Source: Marasmius tenuissimus
Taxonomy: Eukaryota > Basidiomycota > Agaricomycetes > Agaricales > Marasmiaceae
Length of the DNA stretch: 64,000 bases
Assembly (NCBI GenBank): GCA_029532415.1
Contig: JAQOTA010000053.1
Span: 4,650,001 to 4,714,000 of the forward strand
Direction: 5' to 3'
Made by a program: the position numbers and the translations under genes. How positions within the stretch are numbered: position 1 is the stretch's first letter; every line of letters begins with the position of its first letter. Below the pieces are notes generated by a model. That model was not told the origin of the DNA. It did no database searches and worked only from the letters and a program-made list of their open reading frames with translations. Positions 45,919 to 58,040 of this stretch are shown piece after piece.

Positions 45919-47454
45919 ATGCCCAAAGCTTCCACCTCCAAGAAATCCTCGCTCAATTTATTGGCATTAGCACCTTCAGATGGATCGACACGGGCAAAAT
46001 TGATTCCAAGGCCAGTTAGCTACATCGTACGTCCTCGGCTTTTCCCTCCAATTTTTCCGTTTATTCATCAAATAGCTGGTATCAGGATGCAGTCAATCTT
46101 GTACGAAAGCACTTCAAAATATGCCGTGGATATGATGTTGTCCTTGAGACCAATGAATTGGATATCTGCGATGGGAAAATGCTGGAAATCACAGAAGATG
46201 TCTGGGAAGTCGTTAGGGATAACCTGGGGAAACTGTACTTCGACGAGCGACCTATCGATGAGGAGATCTATGCCACTGTTTCCAAGAACCAAGCCTCAAC
46301 GTCAATTGCAGCAGCCAGCTCCACCGTACAACGCTCTCGGCGAGCTCGTACTGCAGGCTCGAAAAACGCACCGCTCGGAATTCGTGTTGTCCTAAAAGAC
46401 GGACAGTCTTGCACTGTTGAGGCACATCCCTCGGATTGCGTTGAAGACATAATGGAGCGACTTTCCGACCCATTGGGTATCCCCCCATGGTACCAACTCT
46501 TGTTTCACAACGGGAAACTACTCGAAGAAGGAAGGACTCTCAGTGACTACGACATTCGTCTTCGAACAGACATCCTACATCTTAGGACACGCGCTGTCGG
46601 GGGTAAACCAGTTATATATCTGTTTTCTCCAAGAGAGATCAAAGCGAGGGTTCGGTTGGGCCTCGTACGGGAATGGGAGTTTTCTGCAATCTATCCAGTT
46701 GTACCCCTCAAGAGTCTCGGAGTAGCTATGCCGGGAAAGGTTCATCAAAGCCTAGAATGGGACATTGAGACACGCCGGAACGGCTCTATGCTCGAGAAGA
46801 CGACTGGTTTGGAAGTGGCGTATCTGTTTTGGGAAGCTCAGTGAGTAGCGAAAAAAAGCATTTTTCTGAAGAATACCGCTGATGTCAACATCCGTTTACA
46901 GTACCTGTGAAGACCCAGCACCCTCCCCTCCACTCTCACCGAGACTCAACGAATTCACTGGGTCGAAGTTTGTTCCTACAGGCGCGCAGGTTACGCCTGA
47001 AGATTCCGTCCTCTTGTCGATTCAAGATCTCCCTCAGTATCTTGACAAAGCTCTTAACGCCCTATCCCTTCATACGGAGGCCCAAACGTCTTTCATCACG
47101 TTCGTCTTTTTGTTGTCCTCTGCATCGTACTTTCGATACTCATTCTCTCCGTGACCCAGTTATTGGCTTCCCTCATTCCTCAAGCACAAATACATTGCTC
47201 TACGTTTCTTACCTCAAGTCGAATACGAAGCAGCAGCTCCATTGGATATCACACCGACTCCAGACGTGGTGACGAGAATCTTCATGCTCTTCCGAGGGGT
47301 CAAGCACGAAGTGGTGGCCGACTGGAAGGAGGCCGTCGAGCGAGCCGCCGAGGATCATGCCTTCTGGCGAGATGTTGTTAATGTCGACGTGGATACAGCG
47401 TCTGATGAATCATTGTTCAGGGTGCTAGAATGGGGCGGTATGGAGGTCCTCTGA
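45919..47454 (+). CDS. Ubiquitin-like fusion protein, diverged paralogue
   Basis: Four exons (45919-46026, 46086-46840, 46902-47099, 47160-47454) join in phase to 451 residues with the same domain order as the gene at 18,011. The N-terminal module reads SDGSTRAKLIPRPVSY, DAVNLVRKHFKIC and LDICDGKMLEITED. The ubiquitin-like domain is diverged (LGIRVVLKDGQSCTVEA, then LLFHNGKLLEEGRTLSDYDI) and lacks most ubiquitin lysines except that at the Lys48 position, but it again ends in GG (RAVGG). The C-terminal domain KPVIYLFSPREIKARVRLGL is very similar to the other copy, including [17 protein letters not shown] and [11 protein letters not shown]. Function unknown. Confidence 0.85.
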
Positions 47455-47701
47455 TGTCTGTAAGATCGCGGCTATTGCTTCGGCCAGTCGATGTACACCA
47501 GATATGTAACTATTTAATGTTCATGTTTATTTTCTGGTACGAATTCGGAAAACGGAGATAGAAAATATTCTAATGATACAGGTTGGATACAGTCGATCAT
47601 TTTGGAGAAACCACAAACCCTAATAGATACAGACAAATGGAATGGGAATAAGGTTCAGTTTGGGTCCCGAGGGGTAAACGGAGGGGAGGGCCCTCGGAGG
47701 T

Positions 47702-48217
47702 TCATTCGCTAATGGGGGAAAGGAGGCTCGGGGTCCCCGGGAACCCAAACGATCTGAACTTAGTGATAGGTACGTAGCTGAGGTCTGTTCACAAAGCGAC
47801 GGGATCAACTTGGACGTACAAAGGAGTCCAAATGAACGAGCTAACCCACCAGCTGTAGACGAAAGACTCCAACCCGAGGTGAGCCAACGCTTGGAGGGCT
47901 CGGGACGTTTGGGGGCCACGGAAGACGAGCGGACAATGTGGTGATACTCCATGTTTGAGTTGGAGGAGACGACATCGGTGCGGAAGAAGGGCTCGTCCGG
48001 GGAGGCCTCTTCAACCTCTACAGTTACAGATTGGTGGACTTGTATGACAATCTTGGGCAGAGGCTCCCGGAAAGTACAGTCGTCGTACTGTTGATGGGAT
48101 TTGAGGGAAGCAATAACGATGACCTAGGGGGAAAGGGGACATCAGTTCGAAGCTCGTATACTGATTAGTAGGAAGATGACTCACGGAAAGAAGAACGAAA
48201 GCGACAGCAGTAAGCAT
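47702..48217 (-). CDS. Small protein with N-terminal membrane or signal segment
   Basis: Two or three exons. The start MLTAVAFVLLS joins VIVIASLKSHQQ to form one hydrophobic segment, followed by an acidic stretch (VTVEVEEASPDEPFF) and HHIVRSSSVAPKRPEPSKRW. A last exon ending FGFPGTPSLLSPISE is likely but its splice sites are uncertain. An unspliced reading would end at 47,620. Probably a short secreted or single-pass membrane protein; no family recognised. Confidence 0.5.
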
Positions 48218-49953
48218 GATAGCGGAAGTCAAAATCGAATGAATAGGGAGGTGATTCGTTGAGTGGCTATCGAGGAACCCGAGGGACTCTGTGTCTAATT
48301 TTCTGGACGGCGAGCCAGCGTTATATATACACTCGTGAAATATGAGACGAGACGCGTCAGGGTCCTCTATACGTTCAGGTATTTCCTTGTGCGATCGAGG
48401 TCAGGATACAGTGCGGTCCGCGGAGGGCAAACTAGGGCAAGTACAAGTTTCTCATCTTCCTAAATGTCTTTGAACGGACCGTAATCAGATCGGACGTAAG
48501 TAGGTGAAGGACACAATATCCGGCAATTGCGGGCTGCGTGAAGCAAGATAGCACTAAGCGTCCACCTGTAGAGCTGGTGCCCAGTCCGATGTGAAATTAG
48601 CATGCTCAAGTCTAGGTCTATGAGACGTGGATTCTGGAGCACAGAGAGGGTAGGAACTAAGTCCTGACTGACAATCGAGAATGTAGACTTGAATCAGGAG
48701 TAGTGTACGGTCTTGAGGTTCTATGTTGGCTCAGTTTACCGGCGTACAGGCTTCAAAGCCTGTTTAAAATCGATAGCTCGTTCACTCAGGGTGTGTTTCG
48801 GATAAGTACAAGGTAGAAAGACCCGGAAGTGCCTGGGTGATGTGGTTCAGGAGCCCAGTAAGCATGCGCGGTGATACCGTCGAAATCCAACGAGAAACAT
48901 CTCAAGAAGCCAGTCGAGCTAAAGGATGGCATACGAGATGTCAACAAGCCAGATAGAGAGATTTAGTACACTAGGGCCCCGGTAAGTCTGAAACCGGAAT
49001 CTAGTTGGTTTGAATGGGACCAGTCGCCGAGACCTCCTGCAAGAGTGCCTTTTCCAGGAACACAGACTCTGAAAAATCATCAGTGCACAGAAAAGTATCC
49101 AAGGTGGCCTTCAGAGTTTGAATAGTGATGTGCAAGTCGATGGTTGCTTGAAGGTCGCGGAAAGAGGATCACCTTGATCCGCAGGCGCCTGGCGGGCGCC
49201 TTTCAGTACTCGGCCAAACATGTGACAGCCATCACCAAACCTGGCCGCCCAACCGGGTTTCAAGCTGTTTCAAGCTACAACCACTACAACCACGATCGCT
49301 ACCATCACTCATCGTCTTCAATTCACGAGCGCTGTCCTCGGCGACAGCTCCGAGTCCTCAGCAAGTTACAGAGCGAAAACAGCGTGTGGTCCTCTAATCC
49401 ATTAGCATAGAAGGCTGTGAAGGAGAGCGAATGCTATTGGCACCGCCCATATTCCTTTCTGACAGACGCTGGTCCCGACGTCGACGACACGGTATTAGAA
49501 TTCACCGACTTCCGACATTCCGTCTGACTCCTTCATGTTACTTGGGGAATAAACTAGGCCCTAACTTGAAACACTTTTCTTGGTTACGTTTAGTTCGACT
49601 ACACCGGAGAGACGATCTGGAGAACGAGAGTTGAAAAAATTCTCAGAGTAGGCGATTGCGGTGCGTTAATCGTCACAATTCGTGTTATTACCCGTTCAAA
49701 GAAGCTGAAGGTGCCGCAGCTTCCGCAGCTCTCGAAATCCGTTCTGGCCTGTTACTATGTACGCGTAAACGAAATTGAATCAGTAGAATGACTTCAAAAC
49801 TCAGGGTCAAGCATCGCATGGCGTCGTCCGAGCATTGCGGCATGTTTGGATCGACCGTCGACGACATGACGCATATATATGCGCGGTGGATTTGCTCAGC
49901 GCCCAAGTTCCTAAAAGTCTCAACCCAAAAGCCTCAGGGCATAGACACTCGAA
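48218..49953. other. Intergenic, no gene supported
   Basis: About 1.7 kb with only short frames. Its right part is the presumed promoter of the Zn2Cys6 regulator. Confidence 0.45.
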
Positions 49954-52340
49954 ATGCCAGCTGCACGTAAACCTGTTGCTCCACCACTTCAGAGAGGTCT
50001 GGCATGTCTATCGTGTCGGTAAGTTCTTCTACTATGAACGCCCACGTGCATGTGTGCTGACCTTCACCGGTCGTCCTTCAGAAGACGAAAATTGGTATGA
50101 ACCAAGTTCATGTACACGTTAAATCTCGGACTGATATGAAAATCTCAAGAAATGCGACGGTAGACGTCCTGCATGCTCGTCATGCACAAGGATGAGCAGA
50201 GAAGATGAGTGCAGATACGAAGACAAGAAGCAAAAAAACAGGACGGAGAAACTCAGGGAGAAACTCGTCACACTCGAAACACGATTACGGGAGCTGGAGG
50301 GACCCGCTGGGGGCCAGGCAACAGCCAGTGCCTACGGGCCATCGTCGTCCTCGACACCTGCAACGATTCTGACTCCACCTATCCAACTCCAAATCGATGA
50401 CACTACGTCCCAGCTACTTCATCCTCTCAATCTGGATAGACTTGATCTGTCTTCACTGTCCGAGGGAAGTATTTCACGCCCTGTCTCGGTCGCTGGATGG
50501 CTTTCAGGCTCCGGTTCATCGTTGGCATCGTCGCCATCACTTAGTGTTTCCCTTGCACCTGAATCGAGGTCCGTCACTGGGAGTCCGTTTCAAAATGACG
50601 ATCTTCAACTCGATCAATTGCTAGGAATCGGTGCTACAGACTTCACTGGCATCGATAATAGCGTTAGCAACCCATTCGAAGGCAGTATCTACGTGGATAG
50701 CTCACTCTTTGACTCACCACATTGGGTTCCAAGTGGGCCGCCGCCAGAGAATATCAGGTTGAATCTGTGAGTTGTCTCCTCCCGTCGCACAGACCATTGT
50801 CCACTCACTGTTATATCAACATGTAGACTTGGTATATTCTACGCCCACCGACACCAATGTTGGTTCGATGGGGACTTTTCCCGCTTCGATCCCACGAGAT
50901 CCATCAATCAATACCCCTCGTGTACCTACTCGGAGCCTCACCCCGCTCTTATGAACTCCATCTACCTCCTCGCATGTCACTTCGCCCGCTCGGAATCCCT
51001 ATTACGCTCAGACGAAATGGAAAACGGTTTCTTCAAACGCACACTCCAAGAGATCACTACCGCCCTGGACCAATCTGACCGCCTCGTCGATGTCGTCCGG
51101 GCGTCGTGTTTACTCTCCGTATACCTCTTTGCTAATGGTCGTATACTCGAGGGCTACTGCCACTCATTCTCCGCCGCTCGGTTGGCAGTTGCACTAGGAC
51201 TCCATCGATTACCGAGTCTCAGAGACTTTCAGTCCGTTCGAGCTCAAGGTTCGTGTTTATCATATACAATTTCCGTGCGGAAGGATCTTACTCTATGCTC
51301 ACAGATGCTGGACAATCCACGACGTTACATACACCTTTACCTCCTCCTGCGAACACAGCGGAGTTGAGGGATAGGATATCGGCGTTTTGGCAAGTGTTCA
51401 TGGTCGATCGGTGCTGGTCTGTCGCGAATGGGCTACCGGTTGCTCTGCCGGATGGGGAACATTCGGAGGGGAGGATTAGGACACCGTGGCCAGAGGCTCA
51501 GGAAGGAAGCTTGACAAGGGGAGGCAACCCTGTCTCTTCGAGTGTGTTTGTGCCCGCGTTGAAGGCGAAGACTGCTGCGTTGTATGAGAGAACGTTTCGG
51601 TTGGCTTCTTGTGAGTCTTTTGAACTTTTTACGCCTAAGTTTGGGGACATTTCTCAATACGATCTGTATGTGCAGCACCGACCAAAGGAGACGCCTACTG
51701 GGCAGATCACAACACTACCGTCCAGATCTTACAGCGGTTCATGACATCTCTGCCTTTCTTCGTCGGTTATGAATCATGGCGGAACCAGGCTCCGTTTCTG
51801 GATGTCGATTTGTTCGCGGTTCATACCCTTGTGAACGTCTGCAAGGTTCATGTGTATAGCGATGGGCAGTCGATAGGTGTGGGAGCAGCTGCGGGAACGG
51901 ACATGTCCAACGTCCTCCAAGCAGCTAACTTTATCATGTCGTTGATAAGGCAGCTCAGTCCGGGGGATTATGGGTATTTGGATCCGTTGATGAGTGTGAG
52001 TCCCGGTCCACTTTTGCGGCAACGTTTGGCTGATCAAAAGGTGTCTCTTCTAGGCATGCTGGCTCTCTGTTGCCAAACTTTACCTCCGAATGCTCACTTC
52101 GGCCAATTTGGGCGGCCTGGGGTTTGCGAATTCCAATTCGTTGTCGGCGTATGCGATTGAGGGAGAGCTGGAGGTGATTTTGGGTGCAATGAGGGCGTTG
52201 AGCGTGTATGTTCCGTTGGCTGGTGAGTCAAAGATTGCGAGTTCATGAAGCTGAGACTGATTATCCTCGCGTTTTTTTTCGCAGCCGACCATGCTAGAGT
52301 GATGGAGCAAGAATGGGGGCTTGTGAATGGCGGGGTGTGA
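49954..52340 (+). CDS. Zn2Cys6 fungal-type transcription factor
   Basis: At least eight exons. The N-terminal binuclear zinc cluster is spread over three of them: 49954-50018 ends in CLSC, a 13-nt micro-exon at 50082-50094 encodes RRRKL, and exon 3 (50150-50766) continues KCDGRRPACSSC then TRMSREDEC. This completes the six cysteines. A basic coiled-coil dimerisation helix follows (RTEKLREKLVTLETRLREL), then a Ser-rich linker. The fungal-specific regulatory domain begins near 50,826 (IFYAHRHQCWFDGDFSRFDP; SCLLSVYLFANGRILEGY; ARLAVALGLHRL) and includes RISAFWQVFMVDRCWSVANG. The end is HARVMEQEWGLVNGGV. It acts in the nucleus. Lying 1.2 kb upstream of P450-D, in a window with a terpene synthase, it could be a pathway regulator, which is inference. 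Confidence 0.88.
50082..50094 (+). other. 13-nt micro-exon in the zinc-cluster motif
   Basis: AAGACGAAAATTG is flanked by CAG and GTATGA. Skipping it would remove RRRK between the second and third zinc cysteines and shift the frame, so it is needed for a functional DNA-binding domain. Confidence 0.7.
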
Positions 52341-53576
52341 ATAATCTGACTTCACAACCAGGATAGCTGGTGTCATGCTATATTTATTTGTTCTTCTGCT
52401 CTTTTTCGTCTTGTTTTCCTACGGCATCAACCTCCGTGTATCGATAGCAACTTTCACTTACTCATGGTCCGTATGCAATCTTCGTAGTCGATGATTCTTT
52501 TACTGTATCGTTACAATTGTACTAATAGCTCACCCTGTATTATTCAGCCTCTCCACGCTCCTGTTGGAATATCTCTGTATCAACCTGTGTTTGTTCCATC
52601 CCTCGGTACCTTCAATGGTCATTCAAATCCTTCCTCCAAGTCTCAACACCTTCGGCGTTATATCGTGAGGTTCCGCCAGGTTCGTGGGAAATATAGCTGC
52701 ACCGCAACTTGACAACGAGCGTCCAAGACACCTGGGCTCCCGACTCTCGAATCACTCGAGGACCACTGCCTTTAGTCCGCCCGGAATCTCAAACATATTG
52801 AACTGGGGCAGCGCGCTCAAACCCAACTATCTCACTTGTTTGACTCGAGAGTCGAGACTCACAGAAGCGAGTATCGGCCGAGATCTTGCCTTAAGCTAAT
52901 CTTTCCTTTCTCCTCAGTTCTGGCATTCCTATCAGCCAATCGTCAGTCAGCATCTAATCCACTCTCATGCACCCACGCCTCACCGGTTCGAACCCTTTTA
53001 TCCAAGCCGGTTCTCACTTGCCAGCGGGCGCCGACAATAGATTCACCATGATCTTTATCAATGTTCTTTTGATGTTGGCACGCGCAAATGGGGGATATGA
53101 GACAGAGAAAATGCCACGAGCTCCAAGTAGCAGACCTCACCAGATTTGCCTCCATACCATATCTGTTGGTAATGCCTGGAATGGCCAGGAACACCAAGAG
53201 TACTGTACGTTCGTCATCCCTCTCACGTCGTCTGCAAACTTTCGGTATGGAGATGAACTAGATCCATATTATATTCGTTCATATGCACCAATGGGCCTTC
53301 GGCCTAATCCTCTTTTACCAAGGACGCGAAATCACACCAATCCTGGCGCAACGCCACCGGCAGATTGTATGTTTTATCTCGCCAACCAATCATAACTCTA
53401 CGTTTCTGCATCCAGGTACCTTCACCCTCCAACACTCGCCAACTCATGACCTAGCACACTATCTTGTGACATAATTCGCCATCACCCATCTTCCGGTGGT
53501 CTGGCCATACCCATAGCTCGTGGAATGGCCCTACAGCTAGCGCATAAAGGTCGTTTTCTCCGAGCGCCAGGACCTC
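52341..53576. other. Intergenic between regulator and P450-D
   Basis: No gene recognised; short frames only. Likely contains the P450-D promoter. Confidence 0.45.
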
Positions 53577-56107
53577 ATGATTATGATGCTTTCCGCCATC
53601 TATCTTCTGTCCGCTATCGCTATCTGTTACCTCTTGTACCAACGATCACGAAGGTTCTCTATTTCTAGAATTCCGGGTCCTGGAAGTCCGTCGTTGCTCG
53701 TAGGTGAGAAGTCGCATCTTATCATGGCTCACGCGATCACTAACGATCATCGCTCGTAGGAAACTACAGGGACATATTCACTGCTCAGGCGGCGGAGGTA
53801 TGTTGCATTCTCCTCTTCTTGCCTTGGCGACGTGCGTGTTCACGTTCGAGCGGTGGGGCATAGGCAGATTTGAAATGGGTCCAACAGTACGGAGGAGTAG
53901 TCCGATTCAAAGCACCCTTTGGCGTAAGTTTGTGGTGGACAGTTTACTCCGACTGGGTCAAATATTCTGACGGGTTGCTTGCAACAGGAAGATCGTCTTC
54001 TCATATCGGACCCCAAAGCAATCCACCATATCTTCAAGCAAGGTTATGTATGGGGGATCCCTCTGGAACGGCGTAGGATCTCCCTCGTCTTAGCTGGTGA
54101 GATAGCTCTCGGCTGTATGGGAAGGCGATTGTTGATTGAGTCATTGAAGGTCCCGGGCTTGGGTATGCAGAAGGTTCGTGCTCGGAGTTTGATTTGGCTT
54201 GGTCAATTTTTCGGTCTTACTAAACTCCCTTCTTTCAGGCGAAGACCACAAGAGGCAGAAAAGAGTGATTAATCCGGGATTTGGTAGTCAGGAATGTCGC
54301 GCTTTGGTGCCTGTATTCTGCGCAGCTGCGGCTTCTGTGAGCTATCTTTTGGGCTTGCTCCTCCCTTTTCTGATTGATAAACGGGTCGCTCCGGCCCGTA
54401 GCTCGTGGACAAGTGGAGAGACCTACTCTTAGGCTCCGAAGATGATTCCCAAGTTCTCAACATCCCCACATGGACCTCTCTTGCTACTCTTGATGCCTTG
54501 GGACACGGTACGCAGAAAGCCGGAATGTGAACGTGTGGACCAGGCTCACCCCTCACTCATTACAGGCGGCTTTAACTACGATTTTGGGGCCTTGAAAGAC
54601 AACGATAACGTCTTGTCGACTGCCTATAGAAACTTCTTGTCAGCTCGATTCTCACCCCGTTCCTTCGGCGCCTGACCAGACTCCACAGCGCCGATATCTT
54701 TTCCGCTCCCTCAGATTCCACTTTCGTTGCGGAACGTATAATCTCAGCGCTCCCTCGCCGATTGGCGCTCTGGTTGTTGGAGAACGCACCAGACCCCCGT
54801 TTAGCTCGTGGACGTGCGGCGCGGGACGTAGCTACACAAGTAGCACGAGAGTTGATTGAGGCAAAGACAAAAGAGCTTCAGCAGGGTGGCGGAGGGAACG
54901 ATGTTCTTTCGCTTCTAGGTATGTCTGGAACTTTCCATTCTGAGAACATACTTCGATGGCCGACGCTCGGATGTCAGTCAAATCAAACCTTTCGGAGAAT
55001 GAGAGGACCAAGCTGACTGATGAAGAGTTATTATCCCAGATGCAGTAAGTCGCTTGTGGTTTGCCAGATTTCTCGCTTATGAGGATGATCTAGAGTCATG
55101 TTTGTCGCTGGGCATGAAGCCACGGGCGAGCCTACTACATCAATGCAAGAGGTCGCGACATGAATAGTATCTTCGAGACAGCCACCACACTTAGCTGGAC
55201 CTTACTGTCACTGAGTAAGGACCCAGATATTCAAAAGCGACTTCGGGAGGAGATACGTGAACGGGAACGACAAATCAATATCGAAGGACGGTCTCACAAC
55301 GGCTTCACCGCGGAGGACTTTGACGGCATGCCATACTTGAATGCGGTTGTGAAAGTGGGGCTTGAATCCTTGGTGTTTCATTCTGTTACTCATCCGTGAC
55401 TAGGAGTCGCTACGGTACAACACAACGGCTGTCCATATCCCGAAAATGGCGAGGGAAGAGGATTGTATTCCTCTCAGCGCAAGCATCACCTTGGATAATG
55501 GTGAGATGATTAATGAGATCCCGGTAGGGAAAGGGCAGAAGATATTGTTGTCCGTGCATGGATACCATAGGTCGGTTCGGCTCGGGCAGAATAGTCACAG
55601 GCTCTTACTGACTGATATTTGGCAATCAGGAGCAGAGTGGTTTTTGGAGACGACGCCCACATATTCAGGCCCGAACGTTGGCTTGACGCGGAAGAATCTA
55701 GAACCAAGGCCCATACATCGTCCGGCGGAATTTACTCCAACCTGTGAGAGTTTTTTCTATAATCTCGTCATGAGGCTGAACACTGACCTGTCCTGTCCTG
55801 ACCGAAGCTTGACCTTTTCCGGAGGTGTTCGCCCTTGTCCTGGCTGGAGATTTGCGTGGGTTTCTTCCTCTGCTTTTCTGGAGTGTTCATTATCTGATTA
55901 CTCGTTCTCTCTCCAAGCGTACTTGAGATCCAGGCCTTTGTCGTCGAGCTGATTGCCAACTTCGAGTTCTCGCTAAGTTCCGACTGTGCACGAATTCGAA
56001 GGGAAATATGCGGTCAGATGATGTTACCCACATTAGAAGGGGAGTTGGCGAAAGGGGCTCAATGTCCTTTGAGGGTGAGATACGCGAGGAAGGAGGACTC
56101 TGATTAG
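53577..56107 (+). CDS. Cytochrome P450 (P450-D)
   Basis: Fourth member of the P450 family, on the opposite strand. It starts MIMMLSAIYLLSAIAICYLL (membrane anchor), hinge IPGPGSPSLLVG. Exons then read WVQQYGGVVRFKAPFG, EDRLLISDPKAIHHIF, EDHKRQKRVINPGFGSQE and FNYDFGALKDNDNVLSTAY. The I-helix motif is AGHEAT near 55,112-55,132, ExxR is ESLR, PERW lies at 55,669-55,681 and the haem loop FSGGVRPCPGWRFA near 55,808-55,855. The C-terminus is ARKEDSD. The intron after AGHEAT starts with GC instead of GT (GCGAGC), whereas P450-A, -B and -C have GT there. With that GC-AG intron accepted, the gene is complete. Otherwise it would be disabled. Confidence 0.8.
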
Positions 56108-56180
56108 CTTCAACAATCCTCGAAATCTTCGCACGTCGAAATGAAGATGTCATGATGGCAAATGTTGCAGTGAAGCAGTT

Positions 56181-56257
56181 GGGTGGATGGTGTAATTGGT
56201 AACATGCGTGTAGTTCCTTTTCCTCACGCGCTACGTGGTTCGAGTCCCGTTCCGCCC
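56181..56257 (+). tRNA. tRNA-like sequence, probably a tRNA pseudogene
   Basis: The 5' GGGTGGA pairs with the 3' TCCGCCC (one G-U). The D-arm-like GTGTAATTGGTAACAT and the T-loop TTCGAGT are in place. The T stem ACG(T)GG/CCCGT has a bulged T. The anticodon region (stem CGTGT/ACGCG) has a 14-nt loop with no U at position 33, so no anticodon can be assigned. It could be a decayed tRNA or a tRNA-derived short repeat. Confidence 0.35.
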
Positions 56258-56719
56258 CTTCTGGTGGTTATAGCCGTGTTTTGTTCAGTATTTTACATGG
56301 AGCCCGTGAGTTCTCCTTATCGTGCTCACCGATCTCAAAGGCTTGCAATCTGAAGGACATCCTGGGCCTGAGAGTTTGGCAGGGCAGATCTGTGCGCAGC
56401 TGGGAGCGAGTCCAGACATTCAGGTTGTGGGATGTCTTCGACCTGGATCTGAATTTTTTGTGTGATGCGGGATACGAACGAAAGCTTTACTTGCCGTGAA
56501 TGAGGAGGAATATGTGGTGATTCACATTTGAGATGATCTTTTCCAATGTGTGAGTGTAGCGGTCCCTGATGAGATAGTCAGTCCTTGTACCAGGGCCATC
56601 ACCGGCACCGACACTCACTATTCAACCCAGTCATGTGTCAAAACATGCTCCAGCATTCTCACTGTCAGGACTTCGATCAAAACCACTGTCAGTGCTTCAG
56701 CGCGAGAATCTATCGTTCG
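56258..56719. other. Intergenic, no gene seen
   Basis: Short frames only, between the tRNA-like sequence and the F-box copy. Confidence 0.4.
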
Positions 56720-58040
56720 ATGTCCCGTTCTCCCAACCTTCCCACAGAAATCTGGCTCGGCATCGCCGTATCCCTTTCCAGACATGACATCGTCCAACTA
56801 TGCAATACCGATTCCCGGCTGTTGTCGATCCTTCGTCCAATCATCTACCATCGTGTATCCTTGGTAAAACAACTCTCTCCAGACCCCATCGATGCGACGC
56901 TTTCTCTCCTCGAGATACTGCACTGGCAAGGGAGGTGACCGAATTGTCGCTGTGTGGCTCGAAAAGATTGGAGGGACCGACCGCCCTTGGATTCGATGTC
57001 TCGCCGGATGATCTGGAGCTTTACAAGAGGCCGCGAAAGGAGTCGAGTCTAATCAATCTGGATGCGATGAAGAACATGACTAGACTCCGTTCGCTGGAGC
57101 TTGGGGGAAGGGTGTTTGGATCTATACCAGATAGTTTTGTGGCCAGGGAAGAAGAGTATGCTGATTCAGATATGAAGGTTATCGGAGACTTGTGTGAACT
57201 CGTGCGAGGGAAGATCCCTCAGGGCTTAGAAGAGCTGGCCGTACGAAATCCATCGACTTGGGAGGGAGATACCGGAATTGGGGTTCCCTCAGACTTCTAT
57301 GCGAGGCTGGAAGGGTTGAAGGTAATCAAGTGGGAGGGGACGAATGGTGATTCTATCTTTCTTCTTCAGACTGAATGCGCGAGTTGATCACACTGACCTA
57401 CGTATGGCGTACTTTACTAGGTTCGATGGTCCAAAAGAGCCTACGAAATCTCCTGTCGGCGTCCTTCTTCACGGTACATACCCTCCATCTAGCCGTTCAC
57501 CATACGACTCCCGAACTCGACTTCACCAAGTCATTCCCTCGTCTCCGCTCACTGACAATCCGAAGCCGACCTGGACATCATGCTCAACGATCTTTCGTCG
57601 ACTTTGTTCTCGCCCATGATGACTTGACGCGCCTAGACCTCGGCCACACAGATACAGATAACACGGCCACACAGGCATACACGGACACACTTCATACCAA
57701 GACGTTCAGGAATCTCAAGTCCTTTTGTGGAGATGTAAATTCTCTGATCGCTATGCTCAAAGCGAGGCTTGAATGCCTTGCTACCCTCCAGAGAGTTGAT
57801 ATTGGAGAACACGTGCTTTACTCCCCACATCGACTCGATGGGTTGGAGGTGTCGGGCGTGCGGTTCGAGATGATTGAAGGGTTCAAGGTGTCGTTTAAGC
57901 AGTACGTCGGTGTTGCTGACTTGGAGCTTCTCGTGCGAGCTGTTGAGACGGTGCTTCCTCTCGGTAATGTGCTTAATGTGGAGATGAGACCGAGAAACAG
58001 ACCATTCGACGGGGTGGTTTTGGAGACTTGGAAGAAGTAA
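56720..58040 (+). pseudogene. F-box protein copy 1 (frameshifted)
   Basis: Starts MSRSPNLPTEIWLGIAVSLS, then RHDIVQLCNTDSRLLSIL, a typical N-terminal F-box, which links substrates to SCF ubiquitin ligases. Near 56,910-56,920 the frame breaks: the F-box frame ends in TGA, while the matching downstream text (RDTALAREVTELSLCGS) continues in another frame. The inverted copy at 61.5-62.8 kb reads through this point with four more bases. The rest is open with one intron: LRSLELGGRVFGSIPDSF, RLEGLKVIKWEGTNG, LLSASFFTVHTLHL, HTKTFRNLKSFCGDVNSLIA, ending VVLETWKK. A sequencing error or an unusual intron could also explain the shift. Confidence 0.7.
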
